DNA of 26,613 nucleotides, taken from positions 1-26,613 of the forward strand of contig DATIBC010000077.1 of assembly GCA_035457725.1 (NCBI GenBank), given 5' to 3'. The notes under the pieces are model-generated. The model ran no database searches. It was not told the DNA's origin and was given only the letters and a program-made list of their open reading frames with translations. The stretch's first letter is position 1. The number at the start of each line of letters is the position of its first letter. A program made the position numbers and the translations under genes. The DNA comes from DATFES01 sp035457725 (GTDB lineage Bacteria > Pseudomonadota > Alphaproteobacteria > CACIAM-22H2). Positions 7,591 to 21,736 of the stretch are shown here, one piece after another.

Positions 7591-8301
7591 GTGGATGCAA
7601 TGCGAACGGCCGAGCGGCTAACCGCGCTGGCGCGCGTCGAGCTCTTGCGCGGGCTCTCGGCCGCCGCGATCGAGGCACTTGCGGCGGATTGCCGATGGCG
7701 CGAGTACGATACGGGCGCGGCGATCATCGGCCAGGACGATCCCGATCGCGACGTCTATTTCGTCGCCTCCGGACGCGTGCGGGTGACGTTCATTGCCCAA
7801 AACGGGCGCGAAATCGCCTTCCGCGATCTCGGCGAGGGAGCCAGCTTCGGCGAGCTTTCGGCGATCGACGGTCGGATGCGGTCGGCGAGCGTGGTGGCGC
7901 TGGCGTCCACCGTGCTGGCGTCGGTGACGCGCGAGCAATTCTGGCTGCTGCTGCGCGCCCATGCCTCGATGACGGAGAACTTGCTCAAGCAATTGGCCAA
8001 GCTGATCCGCGACTTGACCGAGCGCGTCGTCGACTACAGCACGCTCGGCGTCCAAAACCGCATCCAGGCCGAACTGGTGCGCATGGCGCGCGAAGCCGGC
8101 GTCAGTCAAAACCAAGCAATCTTGGCGCCTATCCCCCGGCACGCCGATATCGCGAGCCGGGTGAGCACCAACCGCGAGGCCGTGGCGCGCGAGTTGAGCC
8201 AGCTTGCCCGCCAGGGGTTGATCGAGCGCCATCACGACGCGCTTGTCATCCACGACGTCGCGCAACTGCTTGAGATGGTGGACAAAGTCCGCGGCCAGTA
8301 G
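7591..8301 (+). CDS. Crp/Fnr family transcriptional regulator with cNMP-binding domain
   Basis: A 236-residue cytosolic DNA-binding regulator. The N-terminal cyclic-nucleotide-binding domain has a well-formed phosphate-binding cassette, FGELSAIDGRMRSASV at about residues 86–101, with Glu88, Arg97 and Ser98 at the positions that hold the cyclic phosphate in CRP. There are no FNR-type iron–sulfur cysteines. The C-terminal winged helix carries HADIASRVSTNREAVARELS; its recognition helix keeps Arg195, Glu196 and Arg200, matching Arg180, Glu181 and Arg185 of E. coli CRP that read TGTGA. So I expect a cyclic-nucleotide-responsive regulator of TGTGA-like sites. GTG 7591 is preferred over ATG 7600 because AGGA at 7580–7583 is spaced for it. 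A CRP-like palindrome lies just after the gene, upstream of the sensor operon, which itself encodes a nucleotide cyclase. Confidence 0.9.
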   Translation: MDAMRTAERLTALARVELLRGLSAAAIEALAADCRWREYDTGAAIIGQDDPDRDVYFVASGRVRVTFIAQNGREIAFRDLGEGASFGELSAIDGRMRSASVVALASTVLASVTREQFWLLLRAHASMTENLLKQLAKLIRDLTERVVDYSTLGVQNRIQAELVRMAREAGVSQNQAILAPIPRHADIASRVSTNREAVARELSQLARQGLIERHHDALVIHDVAQLLEMVDKVRGQ

Positions 8302-8322
8302 ACTCGCTGGCGAGCCATGCGC

Positions 8323-8338
8323 TGTGCGGTTTCTCACA
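8323..8338. promoter_or_regulatory. CRP-like operator, TGTGC-N6-TCACA
   Basis: TGTGC at 8323–8327 and TCACA at 8334–8338 are separated by 6 bases, matching the E. coli CRP consensus TGTGA-N6-TCACA at 9 of 10 positions. The dyad extends one base each side to CTGTG-N8-CACAG. It stands between the Crp-like gene and the receptor–kinase operon. An AT-rich patch at 8357–8371 (TATTAGGCTTTATTT) lies about where a -10 element would fall if the protein bound near -41, so activation of the operon is plausible. Binding by the neighbouring regulator is inference. Confidence 0.5.
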
Positions 8339-8446
8339 GACACGGCGATCCGGCGGTATTAGGCTTTATTTCAAGTGCGTGGGCGCGATTCGAGCGCTGA
8401 GCGACGGCCGATGCTTCCGCTTGGCGCCGCGCCCGTCGGGGGCATC

Positions 8447-8478
8447 CATGCAACGGCGCACTGCCGTTTTGAGGCATG
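8447..8478 (+). terminator. Hairpin followed by TTTT in the operon leader
   Basis: CATGC (8447–8451) pairs with GCATG (8474–8478), and inside it AACGGC (8452–8457) pairs with GCCGTT (8463–8468) around a 5-base loop, leaving a 5-base bulge on the 3' side. Four T residues follow directly at 8479–8482. It could terminate the Crp-like gene, or act as an attenuator in the leader of the receptor operon, which starts 76 bases further on. Confidence 0.4.
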
Positions 8479-8482
8479 TTTT

Positions 8483-8517
8483 GGCGGCGGCTGGCGGTGA
8501 TGCAGCCGGTCGCCGCC
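8483..8517 (+). other. Second strong stem-loop in the operon leader
   Basis: GGCGGCG (8483–8489) pairs with CGCCGCC (8511–8517), continued by GCTG (8490–8493) with CAGC (8503–8506): eleven pairs with one 4-base bulge and a 9-base loop. It directly follows the T-run of the first hairpin and ends 37 bases before the first start codon. GC-rich DNA gives such stems by chance more often, so a regulatory role is only suggested. Confidence 0.35.
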
Positions 8518-8554
8518 ATGGCTCGCGTCCGGCCTACGCCTCCAGGGAGATCGT

Positions 8555-9550
8555 ATGAGGCGGCGCGTGTTCATCGCGTTCATCGGCGCCGCAACCGTGG
8601 CGCCGATGATGGGCGCGCGGCCAACGTTGGCGATCGAACAGCGGAAGATCGGCTTCATTTCTGCTGGTCCTCCTCAACCCGGCTCTCCGCTTATCGGAGC
8701 GTTCACGCAAGGCCTGCGCGAGCTCGGGTATCGTGACCAGGCAAGTCTGCTGATCGAAGAACGGTACGCGAACGGCGACCTTCGTCGCTTGCCTGGGCTG
8801 ATTTCGGAACTGGTCAAGATCGACGTCGAAGTCATCGTCGCTGCCGGCCCAGATCCGACCCGAGCCGCCAAGGCGGCGACTTCGAAGGTCCCGATCGTGA
8901 TGGTCTCGGGCAGCGCCGATCCGATCGGCGAAGGCCTAATCGCGAGTTTCGCCCGTCCGGGAGGCAACGTCACCGGCACGACGTACGCAGTCTCGCCCGA
9001 ACGCATCGGCAAGCAGCTCGAGCTCCTGAAGCAGACGATTGGCCGCGTCGACCGCGTCGCCGTCCTGTGGGATCTCGACCTCGAACTCTTCCGCCGAACG
9101 TGGAAGCCAATACTGGATCGCGCTGCGGCGCAGCTGGGCGTGCAAATCATCGGTCCCTTCGTAGTGCGCGACATTGGCGATTTCGACAGCGCGTTCGTCG
9201 ACATCGTCAAGGCCGATGGCAACGCCATCCTCGCCGCCAGCGGCGGCGTGATTTTCGCCAACCGAGCGCGCGTCGGCGAACTTGCCTTTCTTCATCGACT
9301 GCCGACGATATCGGCGTTCAAGGATATGACGCGATCTGGGCTGTTGATGAGCTACGGCCCGGATTTCTCCGAGAACTACCGACGCGCCGCCTTTTACGTC
9401 GACAAGATTCTCAAGGGCGCCGATCCCGCTTCGCTGCCCGTCGAACAGCCGGCCAAGCACCAGTTTGCTGTCAACCTGAAGACCGCGCGGGCATTGGATG
9501 TGACGGTCCCCGACTGGATCATCGCCAGCGCCGACGAGGTGATCGAATGA
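8555..9550 (+). CDS. ABC-type periplasmic binding protein 1 (PF04392 family)
   Basis: First of five tandem periplasmic binding proteins of the ABC_sub_bind family (PF04392, COG2984, TrpX-like), which has the type I periplasmic-binding fold. The 331-residue product begins with an MRRRVFIAFIGAA export signal with a Tat-like arginine run and likely cleavage near residue 27. Family marks seen are GLRELGY, FARPGGNVTGTT, GKQLELLKQ, LMSYGPD, YVDKILKGADPASLPVEQP and the terminal ADEVIE. AGGGAG ahead of ATG 8555 gives a good ribosome site. Ligand unknown: the family includes proteins linked to amino-acid or aromatic compound uptake, but no permease or ATPase accompanies this one. It overlaps the next gene by 4 bases and leads an operon that ends in a sensor kinase and cyclase, so a sensory role is likely. 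Confidence 0.9.
   Translation: MRRRVFIAFIGAATVAPMMGARPTLAIEQRKIGFISAGPPQPGSPLIGAFTQGLRELGYRDQASLLIEERYANGDLRRLPGLISELVKIDVEVIVAAGPDPTRAAKAATSKVPIVMVSGSADPIGEGLIASFARPGGNVTGTTYAVSPERIGKQLELLKQTIGRVDRVAVLWDLDLELFRRTWKPILDRAAAQLGVQIIGPFVVRDIGDFDSAFVDIVKADGNAILAASGGVIFANRARVGELAFLHRLPTISAFKDMTRSGLLMSYGPDFSENYRRAAFYVDKILKGADPASLPVEQPAKHQFAVNLKTARALDVTVPDWIIASADEVIE
9536..9544 (+). promoter_or_regulatory. Ribosome binding site inside binding-protein gene 1
   Basis: GAGGTGATC, a 9-base complement to the 16S rRNA 3' end, formed by the Glu-Val-Ile codons of the terminal DEVIE. It ends 2 bases before ATG 9547 of the next gene, with 7 bases between GAGG and ATG. Confidence 0.75.
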
Positions 9551-10539
9551 GGCGACTGTACGCGATGCTCGCCGCGACCATCGTCGCCTGCGGCTTTCTC
9601 GCCGCATCGGCATCGTCGGCGGCCGCGCAGGGGTCGCGAACGCCACTTATTGGATTGCTTAGCCCGGCCGGGCCGAATACCGGCTGGTTCGCCGAGGGCT
9701 TTCGCCAGGGAATGAAGGAGCTCGGCTACATTGAAGGGCAAAACATCCGCATCGAATTCCGATGGGCGCACGGGCAATTCGAGCGACTGCCGAGCCTTGC
9801 GGCGGAGCTCGTCCAGCTCAATGTCGACGTGATCGTCGCCGGCGTCACGCAAGCGTCGCTCGCCGCCAAGGGCGAGACGCCGACGATTCCAATCGTCATG
9901 GCCGGCGTCGGCGATCCGGTCGGGGTCGGCCTCGTCGCCTCGCTCGCGCGGCCGGGCGGCAACGTCACCGGCACATCGAACATGTCCGCCGACGTGGTTG
10001 GCAAGCAATTGGAGCTTCTCAAGGAGGTCGATCCGGCCGCTTCCCGTGTCGCGGTGCTTTGGAATCCCGCCAACGCGGAGTTCCAATCTCGGCAGCGCCG
10101 CGAAGCCGAAGCCGCAGCCGAGCGTTTCGGCATGCAGCTTCAATTTTTTGACGCACGCGGCCCGCAGGAACTCGACGCGGCGTTCGCGGCCATTCGCGAG
10201 GTGAATCATCGTGCGCTCCTGATTCTGGGCGATCCGGTGTTCACGCTCCACCGGGCGGCGATCAGCGAACTCGTCGCCAAGGCCCGTCTCATTGCCGTTA
10301 GCGGGAATCGTGAGTTTGTCGAGGCGGGCGGGCTCATGGCCTATGGGCCGAGCTATTTCCAGGCGAGCCGCCGTGCTGCCGCGTACGTCGACAAGATCCT
10401 CAAGGGGGCCAAGCCCGCCGATCTGCCGATAGAGCAGGCAACCAACTTCGAGACGCTCGTCAACTTGAAAACGGCGCGCGCGATCGGCGTCGAGCTGCCG
10501 CAAGCGTTACTTGCCCGGGCCGACGAGGTGATCGAATGA
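9547..10539 (+). CDS. ABC-type periplasmic binding protein 2 (PF04392 family)
   Basis: Second tandem binding protein, 330 residues. The N-terminus MRRLYAMLAATIVACGFLAA leads to an alanine-rich c-region with likely Sec cleavage after AAA at about residue 27 (AAAQ); it lacks a clean Tat motif, unlike copy 1. Family features are intact: GMKELGYIEGQNIRIEFRWA, SLARPGGNVTGTS, GKQLELLKE, VAVLWNPANAEF, LMAYGPS, YVDKILKGAKPADLPIEQ and the terminal LLARADEVIE. It starts at ATG 9547 within the stop of copy 1 and uses a Shine-Dalgarno sequence embedded in that gene's last codons. It is well diverged from its neighbours outside the shared motifs, so the copies are old and probably bind different ligands. 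Ligand not recognisable. Confidence 0.9.
   Translation: MRRLYAMLAATIVACGFLAASASSAAAQGSRTPLIGLLSPAGPNTGWFAEGFRQGMKELGYIEGQNIRIEFRWAHGQFERLPSLAAELVQLNVDVIVAGVTQASLAAKGETPTIPIVMAGVGDPVGVGLVASLARPGGNVTGTSNMSADVVGKQLELLKEVDPAASRVAVLWNPANAEFQSRQRREAEAAAERFGMQLQFFDARGPQELDAAFAAIREVNHRALLILGDPVFTLHRAAISELVAKARLIAVSGNREFVEAGGLMAYGPSYFQASRRAAAYVDKILKGAKPADLPIEQATNFETLVNLKTARAIGVELPQALLARADEVIE
10525..10533 (+). promoter_or_regulatory. Ribosome binding site inside binding-protein gene 2
   Basis: The same GAGGTGATC in the terminal Glu-Val-Ile codons, 2 bases before ATG 10536 of copy 3. Confidence 0.75.
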
Positions 10540-11519
10540 GGCGAATAATGCCCGCGATGGTCGTACTGGCGTCGATCACGCTGGCGCTGCCGGCGGCCGG
10601 GCAGATTTCCAAGACGCATCGCATCGGCGTGCTGGGCGAAAGTCCTCCATCATCACCGGCGTTTGCGCCGCTTTGGCAGGGATTCGTCACGGGCCTGCGT
10701 GACAATGGCTGGACGGAGGGGAGAAACATCGTCATCGAGACGCGTTTCGCGGGCGAGCAGCCGGAGCGATTCGCCGCGTTGGCGGCGGAGCTGGTCGCCG
10801 CGAAGGCGGAACTGATCGTCGCCTTTGGATCGCGTGCCACGGAGGCCGCGCGGCAGAGCACAACGACGATACCGATCGTAATGATCCATGCCAGTCATCC
10901 GGTTGCGTCGGGATTAGCCCGCTCGCTAGCCCGGCCCGGAGGTAACGTCACGGGGATCAGCAACCCGCTCGAGGACATCACGGCGAAGCATCTCGAGCTG
11001 CTGCAGGAGGCGCGGCCCGCAATCAGGCGGGTAGCGGTGCTCTATAATCCCGAAGGACTGAGGGCATACTATCCGGCGCTCGAGGCGGCGAGCGCGGCGC
11101 AACGAGCGGGAATAAGCGCCACGACGTTGTCGATTATCGAGCCGAAGGATATCGCCAGCGCCTTCACTGCGACCAGGGAGATTCGCGCGCAGGCTTTAAT
11201 CATCTACCCATCGGCGCTGGTCGAGGCGCAGGTGCAAGAAATCGCCCGGCTAGCGATTGGGCAGCAAATACCGACAATATCGCCACTACGGACGCTTGCC
11301 GAGCACGGGTTGTTGATGTCCTACGGGCCCGATCACGCCGAGAGCTGGCGGCGGGCGGCATATTTCGTGGATCGAATCCTGCGCGGGGCGAAACCATCCG
11401 AGATGCCGATTGAAGAACCGACGAAGTTCGAGCTGGTGATCAACGCGAAAACGGCGAGAGCGCTGAGCATTGAAATCCCGCCCACGCTCTTCGCCCGCGC
11501 CGACGAGGTGATCGAGTGA
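10536..11519 (+). CDS. ABC-type periplasmic binding protein 3 (PF04392 family)
   Basis: Third tandem binding protein, 327 residues. It has a short hydrophobic Sec-type leader (MPAMVVLASITLALPAAG) and then the mature domain starting near KTHRIGVLGE. Family marks: GLRDNGWTEGRNIVIETRFA, SLARPGGNVTGIS, KHLELLQE, VAVLYNPEG, LLMSYGPD, FVDRILRGAKPSEMPIEEP and terminal ADEVIE. Its codon use is a little less GC-skewed in places (several ATA codons) than the housekeeping block, which could hint at separate ancestry but is weak evidence. Translation starts at ATG 10536 overlapping the copy 2 stop, and its own end overlaps copy 4 by 4 bases with a GTG start. No ligand can be named. Confidence 0.9.
   Translation: MRRIMPAMVVLASITLALPAAGQISKTHRIGVLGESPPSSPAFAPLWQGFVTGLRDNGWTEGRNIVIETRFAGEQPERFAALAAELVAAKAELIVAFGSRATEAARQSTTTIPIVMIHASHPVASGLARSLARPGGNVTGISNPLEDITAKHLELLQEARPAIRRVAVLYNPEGLRAYYPALEAASAAQRAGISATTLSIIEPKDIASAFTATREIRAQALIIYPSALVEAQVQEIARLAIGQQIPTISPLRTLAEHGLLMSYGPDHAESWRRAAYFVDRILRGAKPSEMPIEEPTKFELVINAKTARALSIEIPPTLFARADEVIE
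11505..11513 (+). promoter_or_regulatory. Ribosome binding site inside binding-protein gene 3
   Basis: GAGGTGATC again in the terminal codons, 2 bases before the start of copy 4. It decides the GTG at 11516 as the start over an in-frame ATG at 11528. Confidence 0.75.
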
Positions 11520-12502
11520 AGCGACCCATGAGATCGATCATTATTGCCATGGCCGCGGCCGCCCTTCCCCTGATCGCGGTGGCCCAGCAGCCGTCCAAAG
11601 TGTCGCGAGTGGGATGGGTGTCGGTCGCAGGGCCAGAGGAAGGCGAAACATCTGCGTTCTTCGATGAGTTTCGGCGCGGCCTCCGTGACCTAGGTTATAT
11701 CGAAGGTCGCAATTTGAGCATCGAGGCGCGATGGGCTCACGGCGACCCGAACAAGCTTCTCGACCTCGCCCATGACCTGGTTCGCCTCGGCGTCGACGTG
11801 ATCGTCTCGCAAGGCGTCGCGATCCGCGCCGTGCGCGGCGCGGCCGGATCGGTGCCCGTGGTGTTCACCGTGAGCGGCGATCCGGTGTTGATGCGATTGG
11901 TGAACAGCTATTCGCAGCCCGGCGGCAGGTTCACCGGCGCGACCTTCATGGCGTACGAAGTGAACGGAAAGCGGCTTCAGCTCATCAAGGAAGCCCTCCC
12001 CGAAATCTCACGAATCGCCATACTAGGCAATCCCGAGCATGCTGGGGTATCCGGCGAATTGGACGAATCGGATAAGGCCGCGCACGCGCTCCATCTCAAG
12101 CTTCAATACGTTCCGCTCGCCTCCGAGCGTGATTTCGATGCGGCGTTCGCCGCGATTGCGAAGGCGGACGCGGAGGCGATCGTGGTACTGCCCGATGCGC
12201 TTGTCATGCAGCACCGGGCGCGCATCATTGCCTTCGCCGATTCGCGCAGGATTCCAGCAATCTCCGGTTGGTCTGCGTTCGCGCGGTCAGGCGGCTTGAT
12301 GACCTATGGGCCGAATTTGAAGGAAGCGTTCTACGGCATAACGCAGCATGTCGATCAGATTCTGAAAGGTGCTACGCCCGCCATGCTTCCGGTCCTGCAG
12401 CCGGCGAGATTCGAGCTGGTCGTGAACCTCAAGACCGCAAGGGCCTTGGGGATCAACATGCCGCAAGAGCTGCTCACGCTCGCCGACGAGGTGATCGAAT
12501 GA
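11516..12502 (+). CDS. ABC-type periplasmic binding protein 4 (PF04392 family), divergent motif
   Basis: Fourth tandem binding protein, 328 residues, with a Sec-type leader (MRSIIIAMAAAALPLIAVAQ) after a GTG start. It keeps GLRDLGYIEGRNLSIEARWAHG, GKRLQLIKE, LMTYGPN, HVDQILKGATPAMLPVLQP and terminal ADEVIE. It departs from the others at the family's most constant loop: SYSQPGGRFTGAT where the other four copies have PGGN(V/I)TG. The Asn-to-Arg change is at a place likely to shape the cleft, so this copy may recognise a different class of ligand or a partner protein. The start is chosen because the embedded Shine-Dalgarno sequence is correctly spaced for GTG 11516. No transporter partner is seen. 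Confidence 0.88.
   Translation: MKRPMRSIIIAMAAAALPLIAVAQQPSKVSRVGWVSVAGPEEGETSAFFDEFRRGLRDLGYIEGRNLSIEARWAHGDPNKLLDLAHDLVRLGVDVIVSQGVAIRAVRGAAGSVPVVFTVSGDPVLMRLVNSYSQPGGRFTGATFMAYEVNGKRLQLIKEALPEISRIAILGNPEHAGVSGELDESDKAAHALHLKLQYVPLASERDFDAAFAAIAKADAEAIVVLPDALVMQHRARIIAFADSRRIPAISGWSAFARSGGLMTYGPNLKEAFYGITQHVDQILKGATPAMLPVLQPARFELVVNLKTARALGINMPQELLTLADEVIE
12488..12496 (+). promoter_or_regulatory. Ribosome binding site inside binding-protein gene 4
   Basis: GAGGTGATC in the terminal codons, 2 bases before ATG 12499. It supports starting copy 5 there, although its frame is open back to 12268. Confidence 0.75.
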
Positions 12503-13502
12503 GGCGGCGCGAATTCCTTGTTCTTGCGGGCGGCGCAGCGGCCGGATGGCCACTGGCTGCGCGCGCGCAACAACCGGGAAGGACATATCGCCTGGCCATC
12601 GTAAACCGCCCGGGTCAAAGCACGGACTTGGCCGAAGCTGCCGGGCTTCGGTACTGGCGCGTGTGGCGCGCGGAGCTGCAACGGTTGGGCTACGTCGAAG
12701 GGGTGAATCTATTTGTAGAAAGGCGCGAGACAGAGGGCGGTGCGCGGCGCATCGACGAACTCGCCCGCCAGATAGCGGAGATCAAACCCGACGCGATATT
12801 TGCGCCCGCCCAAAACATGGCACACGCACTGAAGGCGGTGGGGACAACGATCCCAGTCGTTACGCTTGCTATCGACCCGGTCGAGTCCGGCTTGGTCGAT
12901 AGCCTGGCGCGGCCTGGCGGCAACATCACGGGCTTCAGCCTCAGCGCCGGCGCGCAAATCGCCGCGAAACGCTACGCGTTGCTCAAAGAAGCGGTCCCCG
13001 CGATATCCAAGATCGCCGTGCTCATTCTGCGGGAATATTGGGAAGGGAGGTTCGGAGACGTGCATCGCGACGCCGCCCGGCAGGTGGGAATCACGGTAAT
13101 CGGCGCGCCTTTCGACTCTGCGGCCGATGAACGGGAGTTCCGGCGCATATTTGCGGCGATCGCGGGGGATGGCGCCGATTCCCTCTATTTGACGGCACAG
13201 GCGGAACTTCTTGTGAACCGTCGTCTCATATCCGACCTCGCCGTGGAGATGATGCTGCCGGCGATTGGCGTGTACCGTGAGTACGCCGAGGCGGGCAGTC
13301 TGATGTCCTACGCGGTCAGCCTCGACGACATATTCCGCCGCGCGGCGGGCTACATCGATCGCATCCTCAACGGCGCTAATCCGGCCGAAATGCCATTCCA
13401 GCAGCCGAACGAGTTCGAGCTGGTGATCAACCGCAAGACAGCCAGGGCGCTCTCCATCGCAATTCCAGCATCGATTCTCGCCCGCGCCGACGAGGTGATC
13501 GA

Positions 13503-13506
<4 letters not shown>
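12499..13506 (+). CDS. ABC-type periplasmic binding protein 5 (PF04392 family)
   Basis: Fifth tandem binding protein, 335 residues. It begins MRRREFLVLAGGAAAGWPLAA, the classic twin-arginine leader of this family, with likely cleavage at ARAQQ. Mature-domain marks: LQRLGYVEGVNLFVERRETEG, SLARPGGNITGFS, KRYALLKEAVP, LMSYAVSLDDIFRRAAGYIDRILNGANPAEMPFQQP and terminal ADEVIE. It differs from copies 1–4 in the LMSYGP region (LMSYAVS) and in an RYWRVWRAEL segment near the N-terminus, so it is one of the more diverged members. Its stop overlaps the GTG start of the histidine kinase gene, physically tying the receptor array to the sensor. Ligand unknown. Confidence 0.9.
13492..13500 (+). promoter_or_regulatory. 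Ribosome binding site inside binding-protein gene 5, serving the kinase
   Basis: Fifth copy of GAGGTGATC, 2 bases before GTG 13503. It shows that the kinase is translated from the binding-protein array by the same device as the array genes themselves. Confidence 0.75.
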
Positions 13507-20218
<6,712 letters not shown>

Positions 20219-20222
<4 letters not shown>

Positions 20223-20587
20223 GCAAGAAAATTCTCGTCGTCGAGGATACCGAGGACAATCGGCAGATCATGCGCGATGTCCTGTCGAACGCGGGCTACG
20301 ATCTGGTCGAGGCGCAGACCGGCGAGGAGGGCGTCGAAATGGCCGGCGCGCATCGGCCGGACTTGATCTTGATGGACATCCAGCTTCCGATCCTCGACGG
20401 TTATGAGGCGACGCGGCGCATCAAAGGCAACCCGGCGCTGCGCCACATCCCGATCATCGCCGTGACGTCCTACGCGCTATCCGGCGACGAGGCCAAGACG
20501 CGCGCCGCCGGTTGCGACGGCTACGTCGCCAAACCGTTCAGTCCACGCCAGCTCTTGCTCAAAGTCCGCGAGTTCCTGCCAAGCTGA
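20219..20587 (+). CDS. Single-domain response regulator (CheY/DivK-like)
   Basis: A 122-residue receiver domain with no output domain. The phospho-acceptor is Asp53 in LILMDIQLP; the acidic pair Glu9/Asp10, Thr83 and Lys105 (VAKPF) complete the active site. It resembles DivK-type and CheY-type regulators that act by protein–protein contact or as phosphate shuttles. The ATG at 20219 overlaps the kinase stop by 4 bases, and AAGGAGG at 20208–20214 is a strong ribosome site, predicting high, coupled expression. As the kinase lacks its own receiver, this protein is the obvious phosphotransfer partner. Whether it competes with the following cyclase regulator for phosphate, or passes it on, cannot be told from sequence. 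Confidence 0.93.
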
Positions 20588-20602
20588 CCAACGAGGCCAA
20601 GA

Positions 20603-21733
20603 ATGCGTCCGCCCGCCTGCATTCTCGTCGTCGACGACAACCCGGCCAACATCGACATCATCGAGACGCGTCTGGCGACACAGGGATATCGGATCGTCAC
20701 CGCCGTCGATGGCGAGGACGCGCTCGCCAAGGCGCGCGAGCACAAACCCGACGTCATTCTCCTCGATGTGATGATGCCGAAGAAAGACGGCTTGGAAGTC
20801 TGCCGAGAGCTAAAGGCCGACCCGACGCTCCCCTTCACGCCGATCATTCTGGTAACCGCCAAGGGCGACACCAAGGACGTCATCGCCGGCCTGGAGAGCG
20901 GTGGCGACGAATACCTGACCAAACCGGTCGATACCGCGGCGCTCCTGGCGCGCGTGCGCTCGATCCTGCGCGTCAAGGAACTGCACGATCAGGTCCAATC
21001 TCAGGCCCGCCAGCTCGCGGAATGGAATCAATCGCTCGAGGCGCGCGTCGCCGAGCAGATCGGCGAGATCGAGCGCATGACGCGGCTCAAGCGCTTCCTG
21101 CCGCCGCAGGTGGCGGAAATCGTCATGTCGTCGGGCGCAGAGGCTCTCCTGGCCAGCCACCGCCGCGAGGTCACGGTGGTCTTCTGCGACCTTCGCGGCT
21201 TCACCGCCTTCGCCGAAGCGTCGGAGCCGGAAGAGGTCATGACCGTGCTGCGCGACTATCATCAGGCGCTCGGCGCCCTCATCGTCGAGCATGAGGGAAC
21301 GCTTGAGCGGTTCGCTGGCGACGGCCTCCTGGTGGTGTTCAACGATCCGATCGAATGCTCCGAGCACACCGAGCGCGCCGTCAACATGGCGATCACGATG
21401 CGCGAACGCATCGGCGAGCTTGCCGAGACATGGCGACGCCAGGGACACGACCTCGGTTTTGGCGTCGGTATCGCCCGCGGCTTCGCCACGCTCGGACAGA
21501 TCGGTTTCGATCGCCGCGTCGACTACGCCGCGATCGGCACGGTCTCGAACCTCGCCGCGCGCCTTTGCGGCGAGGCGAAGGCGGGACAGATTCTGGTCAG
21601 CCAGAAAGTGGCGACGATCGCTGGATCCATCGCCGAGACCGGGCTCGTCGGCGACATGCTACTGAAAGGCTTCGCCCGCGCCGTGTCGGTCTACGAGATC
21701 CTGCGCCGCCGCGAGGCTGCTGCGGCGAATTAG
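20603..21733 (+). CDS. Response regulator fused to class III nucleotide cyclase
   Basis: A 376-residue signalling output protein. Residues 1–120 form a receiver with Asp55 in VILLDVMMP and Lys107 in YLTKPVD; residues ~125–165 look like a coiled-coil linker; residues ~185–370 form a class III adenylate/guanylate cyclase domain. Both metal aspartates are present, Asp196 in CDLRGFTAF and Asp240 in FAGDGLLVVF, as are the transition-state pair Asn316 and Arg320 in NLAARL. So catalysis is expected. The purine-selecting positions are unusual: Arg236 replaces the usual Lys, and Ala309 stands where Asp or Thr is usual, so ATP or GTP preference cannot be assigned. It starts 15 bases after the single-domain regulator and ends the operon. 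Its product may serve the Crp-like regulator at 7591. Confidence 0.92.
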   Translation: MRPPACILVVDDNPANIDIIETRLATQGYRIVTAVDGEDALAKAREHKPDVILLDVMMPKKDGLEVCRELKADPTLPFTPIILVTAKGDTKDVIAGLESGGDEYLTKPVDTAALLARVRSILRVKELHDQVQSQARQLAEWNQSLEARVAEQIGEIERMTRLKRFLPPQVAEIVMSSGAEALLASHRREVTVVFCDLRGFTAFAEASEPEEVMTVLRDYHQALGALIVEHEGTLERFAGDGLLVVFNDPIECSEHTERAVNMAITMRERIGELAETWRRQGHDLGFGVGIARGFATLGQIGFDRRVDYAAIGTVSNLAARLCGEAKAGQILVSQKVATIAGSIAETGLVGDMLLKGFARAVSVYEILRRREAAAAN

Positions 21734-21736
21734 GGG

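Noticed and set aside
12268..12498. Longer N-terminus for binding protein 5
   Set aside because: The frame is open upstream, but this stretch lies over binding protein 4, and the Tat leader, embedded ribosome site and 4-base overlap all fix the start at 12499.
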